From: Lichenostomus cassidix
Taxonomy: Eukaryota; Chordata; Aves; Passeriformes; Meliphagidae
Direction: 5' to 3'
Assembly: GCA_008360975.2 (NCBI GenBank)
Contig: CM039210.1
Coordinates: 19,987,007 to 20,051,006 of the forward strand
DNA length: 64,000 nt
The notes beneath the pieces are model-generated. The model was not told where the DNA came from and did no database searches. It saw only the letters and a program-made list of their open reading frames with translations. Made by a program: the position numbers and the translations under genes. Shown one piece after another: positions 9,577 to 18,589 of the stretch (within the stretch, counting starts at the first letter, position 1; each line of letters opens with the position of its first letter).

Positions 9577-10922
9577 ATTATGAACGCGAACACTCACCGC
9601 GTGCAGAAAAAAATAGTGAGACCCGAGAACTGAACTGGACATCGGAATCAGACACCGATGATGACACGTTCCAGCATTTGCTGCCAACAGACCCTGACCA
9701 AGGACATGCAACATCTGTATTCTGGTCTGAAAACCTGGCAAAATCTCGTCCTTTGCTGACAGCATCCTTAACATTAAATGAAAAGACAATTACTCTTACT
9801 GGACTGGTGGACTCTGGAGCAGACATCACCATCATTGCACGCCGAGATTGGCCTTCCCAATGGCCTCTCACTGATTCCACCACACCCATTATGGGAGTGG
9901 GAGGAAATGCACAGGCACGTCGAAGTGCCCAAACAGTTGTTTGTGTAAATGTAGAAGGAGCAAAAGGCACTGTCCGTCCCTTTGTGGCGGACCTCTCATA
10001 CAGTCTGTGGGGGAGAGATTTGCTCTGCCAATGGGGAGCAAAAATTATCATTCCATCTCCTAAAGAGCAGGTTTTTTCCACCGGGGCTGTGGTGGAGGGC
10101 GCTATCCCACGTCTTAATTGGCTGAAAGAAGAACCTGTGTGGATTGATCCATGGCCCCTGCCCCTTGAAAAATTGAAAGCCCTCAAAACCCTAGTGGCAG
10201 AGCAACTTGCAAAAGGACGAATTGTTCCTTCAACAAGCCCGTGGAACTCTCCAATCTTTGTTATCAGAAAACCTGGTAAGGACGAATGGAGACTTCTCCA
10301 TGACCTTCGAGAAATTAACAAGGCCATGGAGGACATGGGATCTCTCCAACCCGGATTACCATCTCCGGCCCTTTTACCCTCAGACTGGAAATTGGCTGTC
10401 CTTGATCTGAAAGATGCTTTTTTTAGCATTCCACTCCACCCTGCAGATCAAGCCAAATTTGCATTTTCAGTGCCTTCTCTGAACAACTCAGAACCACTCC
10501 AAAGGTTTCAGTGGACTGTTCTCCCTCAGGGGATGAAAAACTCACCTGCAATTTGTCAGCAATATATTGCACGAGTTCTCGCCCCTGTGAGACGACAGTT
10601 TCCTGAAGTCCGCATTCTGCATTACATGGATGACATTCTGGTGTGTGCTCCAACAAGCCCAGAAGTTGAAAAAGTGCTCACAATTGTTTCACATGTTTTC
10701 ACAAAAGCAGGTTTTGATATAAGACCAGACAAAATCCAAAAAACAACACCAGTGAAATACCTGGGTTGTACCATTCATGATCGTACTATCCGTCCTCAAT
10801 GTTTGAAAATTGGAAACCTTCCACGCACATTGCGTGATTTACATCAACTGTGTGGCTCCGTGAATTGGGTAAGGCCTCTCCTGGGTATCACAACCGAGGA
10901 AATGGCCCCCTTTTCAACTGTT
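9561..10922 (+). pseudogene. pol: alpharetro-like protease and reverse transcriptase
   Basis: This frame is reached by -1 slippage from gag. Protease catalytic motif LVDSGADITII has DSG at 9810-9818. RT follows with [51 protein letters not shown] and the catalytic YMDD at 10623-10634. The frame is open for about 450 codons and stops at 10922 because of a one-base shift in the run around 10905-10915. Downstream RT thumb, RNase H and integrase continue in the -1 frame. That single lesion separates polymerase from the rest of Pol. Confidence 0.92.
9567..9573 (+). promoter_or_regulatory. -1 ribosomal frameshift site A AAA AAC
   Basis: In the gag frame the codons are gca|aaa|aac|taa, so the heptamer A AAA AAC is correctly phased and directly followed by the gag stop. 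A -1 slip enters the frame that is open from 9561 and encodes protease-RT. A AAA AAC is the classical betaretroviral gag-pro slip sequence. A downstream stimulatory structure was not folded. Confidence 0.85.
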
Positions 10923-12916
10923 TAATCGGAGGGGGGGAGCTAGACTCCCCAAGAGAATTAACACCAGAAGCTGTGGATGCACTGAGAAAGGTGGAAAAGG
11001 CCATATCGGAAAGGCAAGCCCACCGATATGACCCAAACCTACCTTTTGAGCTTGTGGTCCTGGGGGAAGGCCGGTACATCCACGGGTTAATTTACCAGTG
11101 GAGTGTAGACCGACCTGATCCACTGCTTATCATCGAGTGGATCTTCCTCCCCCACCAGTTGGCGAAGACGTTAACTACCCGAGATGAATTTGTATCCAAA
11201 GTGATCAAAAAGGGTAGGTTAAGGCTCCGTGCCTTAGCAGGTCAAGACTTTGTTTTCATACGTGTGCCTTACAAAGCTGAACAATTGGATTTTGAAATGC
11301 AATTCAATGAACCTCTGCAAATGGCTCTCGAAGGGTTCTCTGGCCAAATAACATCAAGCCATCAAAAACACAAACTTCTAAGTACAGCATGTAATTGGTT
11401 TGAAAAACCAAAACTGTCACAAAAACCAATTCCCAACGCCTTGACTGTATTTACAGATGGCTCAGGCACTTCCAAAAAGTCTGTTATGACTTGGAGAAAC
11501 CCCGCCACAGGACAGTGGGAGTCCGATGTGCAAGTAATCGAGGGGTCCCCACAAGTTGCTGAGCTTGCTGCAGTGGTGAGATTGTTTGAAAAATTTAAAG
11601 AACCTGTCAATGTTGTCACAGACTCTGCCTATGTGGCAGGAGTGACATTGAGAGCAGAAAATTCGGTCCTGAAACAAATTGACAATCCGAAAATCTTTTC
11701 TTTACTCCTGAGGCTTGTGACAGCCTTGTCCCACCGAGAGCATCCCTATTTTGTGATGCATGTAAGGTCACACTCCGACCTGCCAGGACCCATCGCCGAT
11801 GGAAACAGTAGGGCTGATCAATTGGCAGCTTCTGCCCTGAAACCGAATACGCCAGACCACTTTAGCCAGGCAAAGTTGAGCCATCAATTTTTCCATCAAA
11901 ATGCTCACGCCTTGGCCAGGCTATTCGGAATCTCTCGAGAACAAGCAAGAGCAATAACTAGGGCATGCCCTAACTGTTCCACCGACGATCTGCCCACTTA
12001 CCCTATGGGTGTTAACCCTCGAGGAACTGAGAGCTGTCAAGTGTGGCAAACCGACATCACACATGTTTCCGAATTTGGACGATTGAAATACGTCCATGTG
12101 TCAATGGACACATTTTCAGGAGCAATGTTTGCATCAGCCCACTCTGGGGAGAAAACAACAGACTGTATCAGGCATCTCACCCAAGCATTCGCCACACTGG
12201 GCATCCCGGGGCAAATCAAAACTGACAATGGCCCTGCATACTCATCCAAACGATTCAATCAATTCCTCGAAGAATGGGGGATCAGCCATGTCACCGGCAT
12301 CCCTCACTCGCCGACAGGCCAAGCAATTGTCGAGAGGGCACATCAGACCCTCAAAACAACACTTTACAGACAGCTGGGGACCACAACAGAAGTCACCACA
12401 CCTCACCTCCGGTTGGCCAAGGCGCTCTATGTCATCAACTTTTTAAATGCCTCGGCCGAGGAGCCCATGCCGCCTATATTTAAGCACTTCATGAACGACA
12501 AGAGAGGAAAATTGAAAATACAACCACCTGTGTTGGTTCGGAATTTGGAAACTTTAAACATTGAAGGACCATTTCCCCTGGTAACCTGGGGACGTGGTTA
12601 CGCGTGCGTATCCACGCCTACCGGGCCCAGGTGGGTTCCAGCAAAATGCGTCAAGCCGTACACAGCTGAGGATTTCAAACTTCATCCCCCTCGAGTGAAT
12701 TTCGCGAAACCAAAACAAAAATTCAAACCCAGTTGGGAACGACTTTCAATCCTCAACTGGAAACAACAGAAACAAATCAGACTCAAAGATCCCCCTTTAG
12801 TTAAAATACCTCTTGAATCATACATATATTCCTTAGCGAATTTTGACTTCCCGAAACCAAAAATTCTTCAGTATTGGGAAGACCCTTTGAAGTTTATAAA
12901 TGTTATTTTTGTTTAA
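10912..12916 (+). CDS. pol: alpharetro-like RT thumb/connection, RNase H, integrase
   Basis: Open for about 668 codons. RT connection contains EWIFLPHQ. RNase H has Asp in VFTDGSG, Glu in VAELAAV, Asp in VTDSAYVAG and Asp in GNSRADQLA. Integrase has the HHCC zinc domain (HQFFHQ...CPNC), Asp in WQTDITH, Asp in KTDNGPAY and Glu in GQAIVERAH, so RNase H and integrase catalytic residues are complete. The frame overlaps the start of the env frame by a few codons and ends at 12916. It lacks its own start because it is the downstream half of a frameshifted pol. Confidence 0.92.
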
Positions 12917-12933
12917 TCATGTTTGTTTTGTAG
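12911..12933 (+). promoter_or_regulatory. candidate env splice acceptor
   Basis: A T-rich run (gtttaatcatgtttgttttg) ends in TAG at 12931-12933, nine bases before the env ATG at 12942. Retroviral env is made from a spliced mRNA, and this is where the acceptor should lie. The donor would have been in the missing 5' leader. Confidence 0.55.
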
Positions 12934-12941
12934 GTTTCACA

Positions 12942-14327
12942 ATGAAGGAGCTCCTGCAGATCATCATCATCCTGGATTCTATGGTTGCAACTGAAACATT
13001 CATAGTACCCCAACCAAAAGCTAACGTTTGGCGATCTCTCGCCGAGTCTCTGGGACAAAAAGGTTTGTGTCTAGGCATAGACAGAGCAGAAGATCCTATC
13101 CAGTCCTGTTTGTTGGGAATCCCACTGAAACTGAGAGAATTTCCTTTTATAGACAAATTAGTAAATAACCACTGGGATTCGGCAGCTGCCTGGGACAATT
13201 TTGTCACAGAGTTGCCACCTCTGAAAGCAGAACCACAAGAACTTGAACTGCATGGGTCAGCCCGTGCAGATCAATGTGTCTCATTCATTGCTCCAGAAAA
13301 AATAAAATATTCACTCATCCCTGTAGACAAAAAATATTCCCCGAGAGATTGGTGTGTGACCACAGCAATTCATGGATCAGTGGGACCCGAACAACACAAA
13401 CAATTGCCAAAAGGCCTCTTTTTGATTTGCGGCAACCATGCCTGGGCAGGAATCCCTGCTCATCCACGAGGAGGCCCATGTACACTCGGTAGATTGGCGA
13501 CATTTACACCAGACAAACAACAGTTAATGGATTGGCTTTCTTCCTCCAAAAATTCAGTCCTTCCCAGTCAAAAACCAACATCTTTGACTGGGAAATCTGC
13601 CCAATTCAAACGTCAAAAAAGAGATCAAGGAGCAGCACAATTGGACTTGGAAAAATGTAATAGTGAAATCACAACCTGGCCCAGAAGCAAAAAATTAGCT
13701 GCAACTATTTTTCTACCGTGGACAGCCATTTACCACAACCTTGGAGAAATTGATCGTATAGAATGTTGGATAGGGAAAAATGCAAAAGCAACCTCTGAAG
13801 CCCTAAGCGAACTCCTTGCAGATGAAGAAACTTTAAAACATGCCACCCTCCAAAACAGAGCTGCAATAGATTATCTTCTGCTCCTCCATGGCCACGGCTG
13901 TGAAGAATTTGCAGGAATGTGCTGTTTTAACTTTTCCCTACATGGGGAAAGCATTTCTGGAAAGATTCACACCATCCAATCACAAATCAAAAATCTGAAA
14001 CAGGAAACAGAGACTTGGTGGGGGAAGCTGTTCCAAGGATGGGGCCTGTCCGGATGGCTTGCCTCTCTCGTGAAAACCTTGGTGTCAGTTGTTCTCATTG
14101 TCACGTTTGTTCTTTGCTGTTTGTGTATATGCAAATCTATCATTGTAATAGCAGTTTTATCCTTTTTATTTGAAAACAAACGGGGAGATGTTGCGGCCCA
14201 AGCAGCTGAGATAGAACTCAGTGCCCTTGAGAATGTGGAGGATTGGGATGAAATGGGAGAAGTGCCAGAAGAAAGTGAAGAAGAAATGGATTATCCCAAC
14301 AACCTCCCAGAAAAGTATTACAGATAG
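12942..14327 (+). CDS. env: alpharetro-like envelope glycoprotein, full-length open frame
   Basis: 462 codons from ATG to stop with no break. The N-terminus MKELLQIIIIL is a plausible signal peptide. A furin-type site RQKR at 13611-13622 separates a short SU (about 225 residues) from TM. TM has an internal fusion loop bounded by Cys (EKC...ECW), the alpharetroviral type. A heptad region and a CX6CC motif (C at 13899, CC at 13920-13925) follow, with a membrane anchor (VVLIVTFVLCCLC) and a second hydrophobic stretch. The acidic cytoplasmic tail lies inside the LTR (from 14189). The start at 12942 was chosen because it follows the splice acceptor and begins the signal peptide. Whether it is expressed is unknown. 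Confidence 0.88.
   Translation: MKELLQIIIILDSMVATETFIVPQPKANVWRSLAESLGQKGLCLGIDRAEDPIQSCLLGIPLKLREFPFIDKLVNNHWDSAAAWDNFVTELPPLKAEPQELELHGSARADQCVSFIAPEKIKYSLIPVDKKYSPRDWCVTTAIHGSVGPEQHKQLPKGLFLICGNHAWAGIPAHPRGGPCTLGRLATFTPDKQQLMDWLSSSKNSVLPSQKPTSLTGKSAQFKRQKRDQGAAQLDLEKCNSEITTWPRSKKLAATIFLPWTAIYHNLGEIDRIECWIGKNAKATSEALSELLADEETLKHATLQNRAAIDYLLLLHGHGCEEFAGMCCFNFSLHGESISGKIHTIQSQIKNLKQETETWWGKLFQGWGLSGWLASLVKTLVSVVLIVTFVLCCLCICKSIIVIAVLSFLFENKRGDVAAQAAEIELSALENVEDWDEMGEVPEESEEEMDYPNNLPEKYYR
14172..14188 (+). promoter_or_regulatory. polypurine tract
   Basis: The purine-rich run gaaaacaaacggggaga lies directly before TGTTGCGGCC, the first bases of the 3' LTR. It is inside the env coding sequence. 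Confidence 0.75.
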
Positions 14328-14704
14328 TATGAGCCGTTATCTCTCCCCAACCACTCGACGCCTGCATATCTCAGTGTTAGACCTTGGTAAATTTAGACTG
14401 TAAATTACTTGTATTCACTTTTCTATTTGTTCTGAAAACTTGTAAACCCACCCAGTTATGTACCCTTATAACCTGTTGCAGAGCCTTTGTTCTGGGCTCT
14501 TCAGATGTCTCTCCAAACTCTCCTATCCCCTCTGTAACCCCCAATAAAGCTGAAGAGACCTCATCTCGTCCCCTCGCCTGAGCCGACTTCCAGAAGCCCA
14601 AATTCATCTCCTGTGTTGCTCAAAACAGCCCTTCTCCCCACTGAAAGAACTTTCCTGTGGCATTTAAAGCACTTCTGGTCATGACTTCAGAAGTAGCCGC
14701 CACA
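14189..14704 (+). repeat. LTR-G, 3' LTR of the alpharetro-like provirus
   Basis: Terminal inverted repeat TGTTGCGGC...GCCGCCACA (one mismatch). AATAAA is at 14543-14548. The end at 14704 is fixed by the TSD atgggg. The first 139 bp encode the last codons of Env, so U3 overlaps env. The matching 5' LTR is absent. Confidence 0.88.
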
Positions 14705-14754
14705 ATGGGGTACCCCCAGGCTCTGGGACAGCCCCGGGCTCTGTGGCCGCATCC

Positions 14755-15240
14755 CTATTCCCTGGCAACAGCTGTTAGAATGGTTACCCAGGGAAGTTTC
14801 ACCTTATCCCGGAATGCAAAGTAGGATAGACCTATCAGCCACAGCAACATCAGCCACTGTATGGTATCATAAGCATTTAGAGAGTATCCAAACCTTTCGA
14901 GCATTAGTTGGGTAGGCCCAAAGTAATGAATAAAAGGTTGAGAAAAACCTTCTCCTGGTGTTATCTCCTCACAAAAGGTACCATTACCAAACAAACTCCA
15001 AAAACATGTACTGATGGTGTCAAAAAACTGTAACCATGTGCCTGCCGTTAAAATGAACTGAAAGATCCAGAAATTCTTCACCCTATTGGCCCATTATACA
15101 AACTGGATGACAGCCACAATAACCTTAGTTATAGGGCCCATGTTAAGGTAGGGAGCTGCAAATGGGAAAAATGTGGTCACAAGTATGTGCCAACCAAACC
15201 AGGGTGTACTCAACATAGTGCCACTTAATGAGGTTTTCAT
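14755..15240 (-). pseudogene. ERVL leader: multi-pass membrane protein upstream of gag
   Basis: On the minus strand an ATG at 15240 opens a frame of about 160 codons ending at 14755, interrupted by one TAA at 15096-15094. It shows four hydrophobic segments, each near 15-20 residues (around HILVTTFFPFAAPY, ITKVIVAVIQFV, FWIFQFILTAGTW, IQWLMLLWLIGLSYFAF), separated by short polar loops, and a loop motif FSQPFIHYF. It lies between the primer site and gag of ERVL copy 1. The gag frame begins just beyond it, shifted by one base. Copy 3 (50498-51160) has the same arrangement and a matching VSQPFISFF loop. No function is assigned. It could be a separate leader protein or an N-terminal extension of Gag. 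Confidence 0.65.
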
Positions 15241-15302
15241 GTTCACCACACTAAGATAGGTCTCACAGAAACTGTTATTCCTTTTTCTTCCAATGCCCTC
15301 AG

Positions 15303-15320
15303 GCCCCACGTTGGGCTCCA
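15303..15320 (-). promoter_or_regulatory. primer binding site, tRNA-Lys type
   Basis: Minus-strand TGGAGCCCAACGTGGGGC differs at one base from the tRNA-Lys(1,2) primer site TGGCGCCCAACGTGGGGC. It lies five bases from the end of the 5' LTR-D. ERVL copy 3 has a related site at 51187-51204 with the same spacing. Confidence 0.8.
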
Positions 15321-15325
15321 AGATC

Positions 15326-16191
15326 TGTCTCGATTTGAAAGACAGGTGTCTGCCAAGAGAGGTTGAACCCTCCCTTAGGACAGAGAATGTGATTTCCCCT
15401 CCCTCCGAATTATTTAATTTGGAAATCAAGGACTTTCAGGCAAAGATATGGGAAAAGGAATATCAGTTCTTTACTAGTATCTATAAACAAGCAATAACAA
15501 TAATAACAAACATAAATAGAACCAGAAACCAAGAGCAGATGACTTTCCCGTGAAGTGGAATTACGGTCGGGAAAAAAAAACCAGCAGGTGGCACTGTGGA
15601 GCTCCCGGCCGGGCAGGGTAGGTGCGATGACTGCCGAGCGGCTGCAGGTGGCGCTGTGGCGCAGGGTCAGGTCAGCCTCAGGCAGCTGGTAATGGTGGGC
15701 AGGCTGAAGAGCAGGCAGGGCAGCAAAGCAGCTTGGAGCAGCAAAAAAAGCAGGGCAGCAGGGGCAGGCGCTGGCTCTCTCTCGGCTAGCTAGCGAGGTA
15801 GCAAGGATTTCTGCAGTCACAGCAGACGCCGCAGTCTCGTGCGGCAGAGGCAGCCGGACTCTCCCAGCAGCAGCTACTGCGAGGGAACGCAGCCCCGGGG
15901 AAATGTGCACTTCCCAGTAGGAAAAAAGGTTGAATCAAAGCTCACGCTGCCAAGAGAAGAAAACAGGGCACAGTTGAATTTCCTCTGGTCCCAGCCAGAA
16001 GCAAGGAGCAGCCTCTCTTCCCGGTGTCCGAGGACAAGAGAGAGTGTTCCAACGGCCTACTCTTCCCTCCCCTGCCTTGCCCAAGCACACCCTTTGTCTC
16101 TTACAAGAGTTGATGGTTCTAATCACCCAGCTATTTGTTGCTTAGTAACAGCGATGGAGAAAAATTCCAAGGCATCCCCCAACCTCCGACA
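15326..16191 (-). repeat. LTR-D, 5' LTR of ERVL copy 1
   Basis: 866 bp, TG...CA on the minus strand. It is followed downstream by the primer site and upstream by the TSD ctcac at 16192-16196. It matches the 3' LTR at 1610-2486 with scattered differences, including an extra cactgt near 15590. Confidence 0.92.
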
Positions 16192-16196
16192 CTCAC

Positions 16197-16365
16197 GCAC
16201 GGAGGCGACCAGACGCTAGTCACACAACCTGTTCTCTGGTTACATGATCTATAGCTGAACCTTTCCCAGAATGCTTTCTGGTGAGCAAGAGTGAACAGAA
16301 GTGAGCAGAATTTAAAAAAGGTTAAAAAGGCTCTTATTTTATAAGGCTTTTCTTTATCTCCTACA
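16197..16365 (-). mobile_element. solo LTR-L, second part
   Basis: Continuation of the LTR begun at 1381, after the ERVL provirus. It ends CTCCTACA at 16365, complementary to its TGTAG start. The class I env frame resumes immediately afterwards. Confidence 0.72.
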
Positions 16366-17199
16366 TTACCTGAATGTAAACAAGGGATAATGGTAGAAGT
16401 TTATCCCAAATGTCACTCATATTTGGACGCAACTGGAAGAAGCAGTCTTAGAACACATTGGTGGCCTATTCCAGACAACATGGGATACTATTGACTTTGT
16501 GGAAATCAAGCTAGAAAAGCTCTACCCCCTAAATGGCCAGGAATATGCACCATTGGAACTGTAGTCCAAGAAAGAGACATCATTGATAAATCAGAATTCC
16601 CCAGAGGACACCTACAATCTTTTATAACAAGACACAAACAAAATTTAAACCCCTTAGTGGAGAGATCTTCTGGATTCCACAGATTTGTCAGAGGATTCCT
16701 ACCATGGTTAGGAGTGCCTGAATTAGAAAAAGCAATAGTGAATATATCCAGAGTTATTGAACAAATAGAAAATCAAACAAATGATGCAATCAGTACCCTA
16801 CAACAAGAAGTTACCAGCCTCTTGAAAGCAGTCTAACAAAATTGAATGGCTTTAGGTCTACTTTTAGCCTCCAAAGGTGGTGAATGCACAATTATAAATA
16901 CCAGCTGCTGTGTATACATAGACCAAACTCTGAGAATACAAACTGATCTAGAAGAAATTAGGAAAAACACTGGAGTCTTACATGAGATACAAAAAGATCA
17001 AGGAGAAGATATATTCGATTGGTTAACCTCATGGATACCTAACTTAAATGTAACCTTAAGAAAACTGATTGGCATAATTACCATAGTTCTGACATTAATT
17101 TTCAGCACATGGATTCTATTCCAAATTTGTAAAATTGGATTTAACAAAATGTGTAAATCTGACAATAACCATTTTCTCCCCCCCAAAAACTTAGAATAG
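16366..17199 (+). pseudogene. env: class I ERV env, SU C-terminus and TM (broken)
   Basis: Resumes the env split at 1380. SU C-terminal sequence (GYYW, a TGA in place of Trp, LCGNQARKALPP) leads past a degraded cleavage region into TM: RGFLPWLGVPELEKA, then a heptad-rich coil, two stops at about 16834-16845, LLLASKGGECTIINTSCC with CX6CC, and a membrane span (IGIITIVLTLIFSTWILFQ). This is the gammaretroviral TM layout. The last 117 codons (16846-17199) are open. The three visible stops make the gene dead. Confidence 0.82.
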
Positions 17200-17593
17200 A
17201 TTTAACTTTGTTTACACAGCATTAAAATCTTATTTAGTACTATTGAAGTACCAAATGATTTGATAGTTTTAGTTGTTTTGACTAATATTTGTATATGCTT
17301 TGTAGTTTTCTACAAGTATTGCTTTAGAATATTTGTGCCTTCACCCTGATTGTCACAGTGAGTAAAAAAGATTTTGCCCTGAATATGACTTGAATTTTCA
17401 TATGATTATGGAATCAGTTTTGTTTACCTCTTCCTACCTCTTTGGGATAAAACATAAAATTCCCAACTGGTATAATATGCTGAGTAGGTAGAAACAATTG
17501 AGTTTCATTACATCTTCGATTCCCCTGAAACAATCAGACATATAATACATATATATTGGTTTAGATCATGGTAGAATTGTGTAACCCTTGATA
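17200..17593 (+). other. 3' untranslated region of class I ERV
   Basis: AT-rich noncoding sequence between env and the putative LTR-M. I see no ORF, RNA gene or convincing polypurine tract. Confidence 0.4.
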
Positions 17594-18589
17594 TGTTAAG
17601 CAAGAATATGCGAAATACTGAACTTCACTGAAGAAGAACACTTGACTAAGATGCGTGAATGGAAGTGAAAGAGTCACTGACCACCTTTTGAACTCCTCCA
17701 ATCACTACAACCAAGAAGCTACCTGATGATCTCTTCTTTGTTCCTGATTTGCATCTCATCCTCCTATGATTTTAAGACTCAAGGGGTGGAAAACAACCTA
17801 TTGTTGTGATTCAAGCTGTATTTCCCCACCCCTTTTCTTCCTTATATGTCTACCCTTCTCATGTTGTGCTGCTTTTCCCACCCCTGGCCCTGGCCACTCT
17901 CTCGGGTGTCGCTGTTGAGCAGCTAGCAGAGTAATGAAAGCACCAGTTCTCAGTGGCAAGAAGGAATGACCTTTATTGTTTTGATTTCATCACATATATA
18001 GAGTTCTCAAAAGTCACCCAGATTGGTCAGTCAGAAGCCTTCCCCCAGGCCTGATTGGCCAGGCCTGCACTGTCCAAGTTCTGGGACACTGTTCCAACAA
18101 CATCCAAACTTTATCTTTATTTATAAAACACAAGAAAATTTCTCATGGGAAAAACCTGTGCTAGCCACACTCGGGTTTTCCCTATTGGTTCCTGTGCCCC
18201 AACTCCGCCCATGTACTGCCCCTGTGCCTGAGATCACTGGGCCAATGTGCTGTCCCCACTTTCCTGTCTATAGAAAACCCTAGACCCTCTGCCATGATGA
18301 TGTCTTTGCATCTGAGGTCTTTGCACATGAGGTCTTTGCCCATGAGGCATCTTGGCCTCTGGGAGGTCTTTGGCCTCTGGTGGACCATATGAATAAAATA
18401 TTCTGTGGTCACCATGCAAAGATCCTTCTCGACTCCTTTACTGCCATCATGTTGCAAAGAGCAGACGAAACCAGAGCTAGCCATCGGCTCCCCGGCCGGT
18501 CAGAGCGCTGTGATCAGTTTAGTGCACTGAGGTGCTGACCCAGGCTGGGCAGAGATGCTCTCTGGTAAGGCCTGCTGCTTGCCATAACA
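17594..18589 (+). repeat. LTR-M, putative 3' LTR of class I ERV (split by LTR-I)
   Basis: Imperfect inverted termini: TGTTAAGCAAG at 17594 and CTTGCCATAACA ending at 18589. AATAAA is near 18392 (gaataaaatatt), followed by a GC-rich U5-like part. It is about 730 bp once the solo LTR-I is removed. The boundaries are inferred from the termini only. Confidence 0.5.
17907..18169 (-). mobile_element. solo LTR-I, copy 2 (263 bp, TSD CTCGGG)
   Basis: TG...CA ends with a perfect duplication ctcggg at 17901-17906 and 18170-18175. It is the same family as copies 1 and 3 and is inserted within LTR-M. Confidence 0.94.

Larger units (their letters stand above)
8891..14704 (+). mobile_element. alpharetrovirus-like provirus, 5' LTR missing (TSD ATGGGG)
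   Basis: Flanked by atgggg at 8885-8890 and 14705-14710. The host ERVL gag reads in register across the site when the insert and one duplication are removed. Layout is partial gag, pro-RT, RNase H-integrase, env, 3' LTR. The 5' LTR, primer site and N-terminal gag are absent: capsid sequence begins within a few bases of the duplication. So an internal deletion removed the 5' end after integration. Combined features (single zinc knuckle, A AAA AAC slip site, internal fusion loop in Env, 6-bp TSD) point to an alpha/beta-like ERV. Confidence 0.9.
1610..16191 (-). mobile_element. ERVL provirus, copy 1 (complete, with nested insertions)
   Basis: Both LTRs are present (LTR-D at 1610-2486 and 15326-16191). 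A perfect 5-bp duplication ctcac flanks the unit at 1605-1609 and 16192-16196. Read on the minus strand the order is 5' LTR, Lys-type primer site, membrane leader, gag, protease, RT, RNase H, integrase, 3' LTR. Subtracting the nested LTR-A, the LTR-D solo and the alpharetro-like ERV (with their TSDs) leaves about 7.0 kb, a normal full length for a retrovirus without env. All coding regions carry breaks. No env is visible between integrase and the 3' LTR. Confidence 0.9.

Noticed and set aside
10905..10915. Second programmed frameshift in pol
   Set aside because: The run CCCCCTTTT is not phased as X XXY YYZ in the RT frame, and retroviral RT is not normally split there. An indel is the simpler reading.
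14755..15081. Interpreting the hydrophobic frame as an env TM fragment
   Set aside because: It lies immediately downstream of a 5' LTR and primer site and before gag, and has no CX6CC, fusion loop or heptad region.
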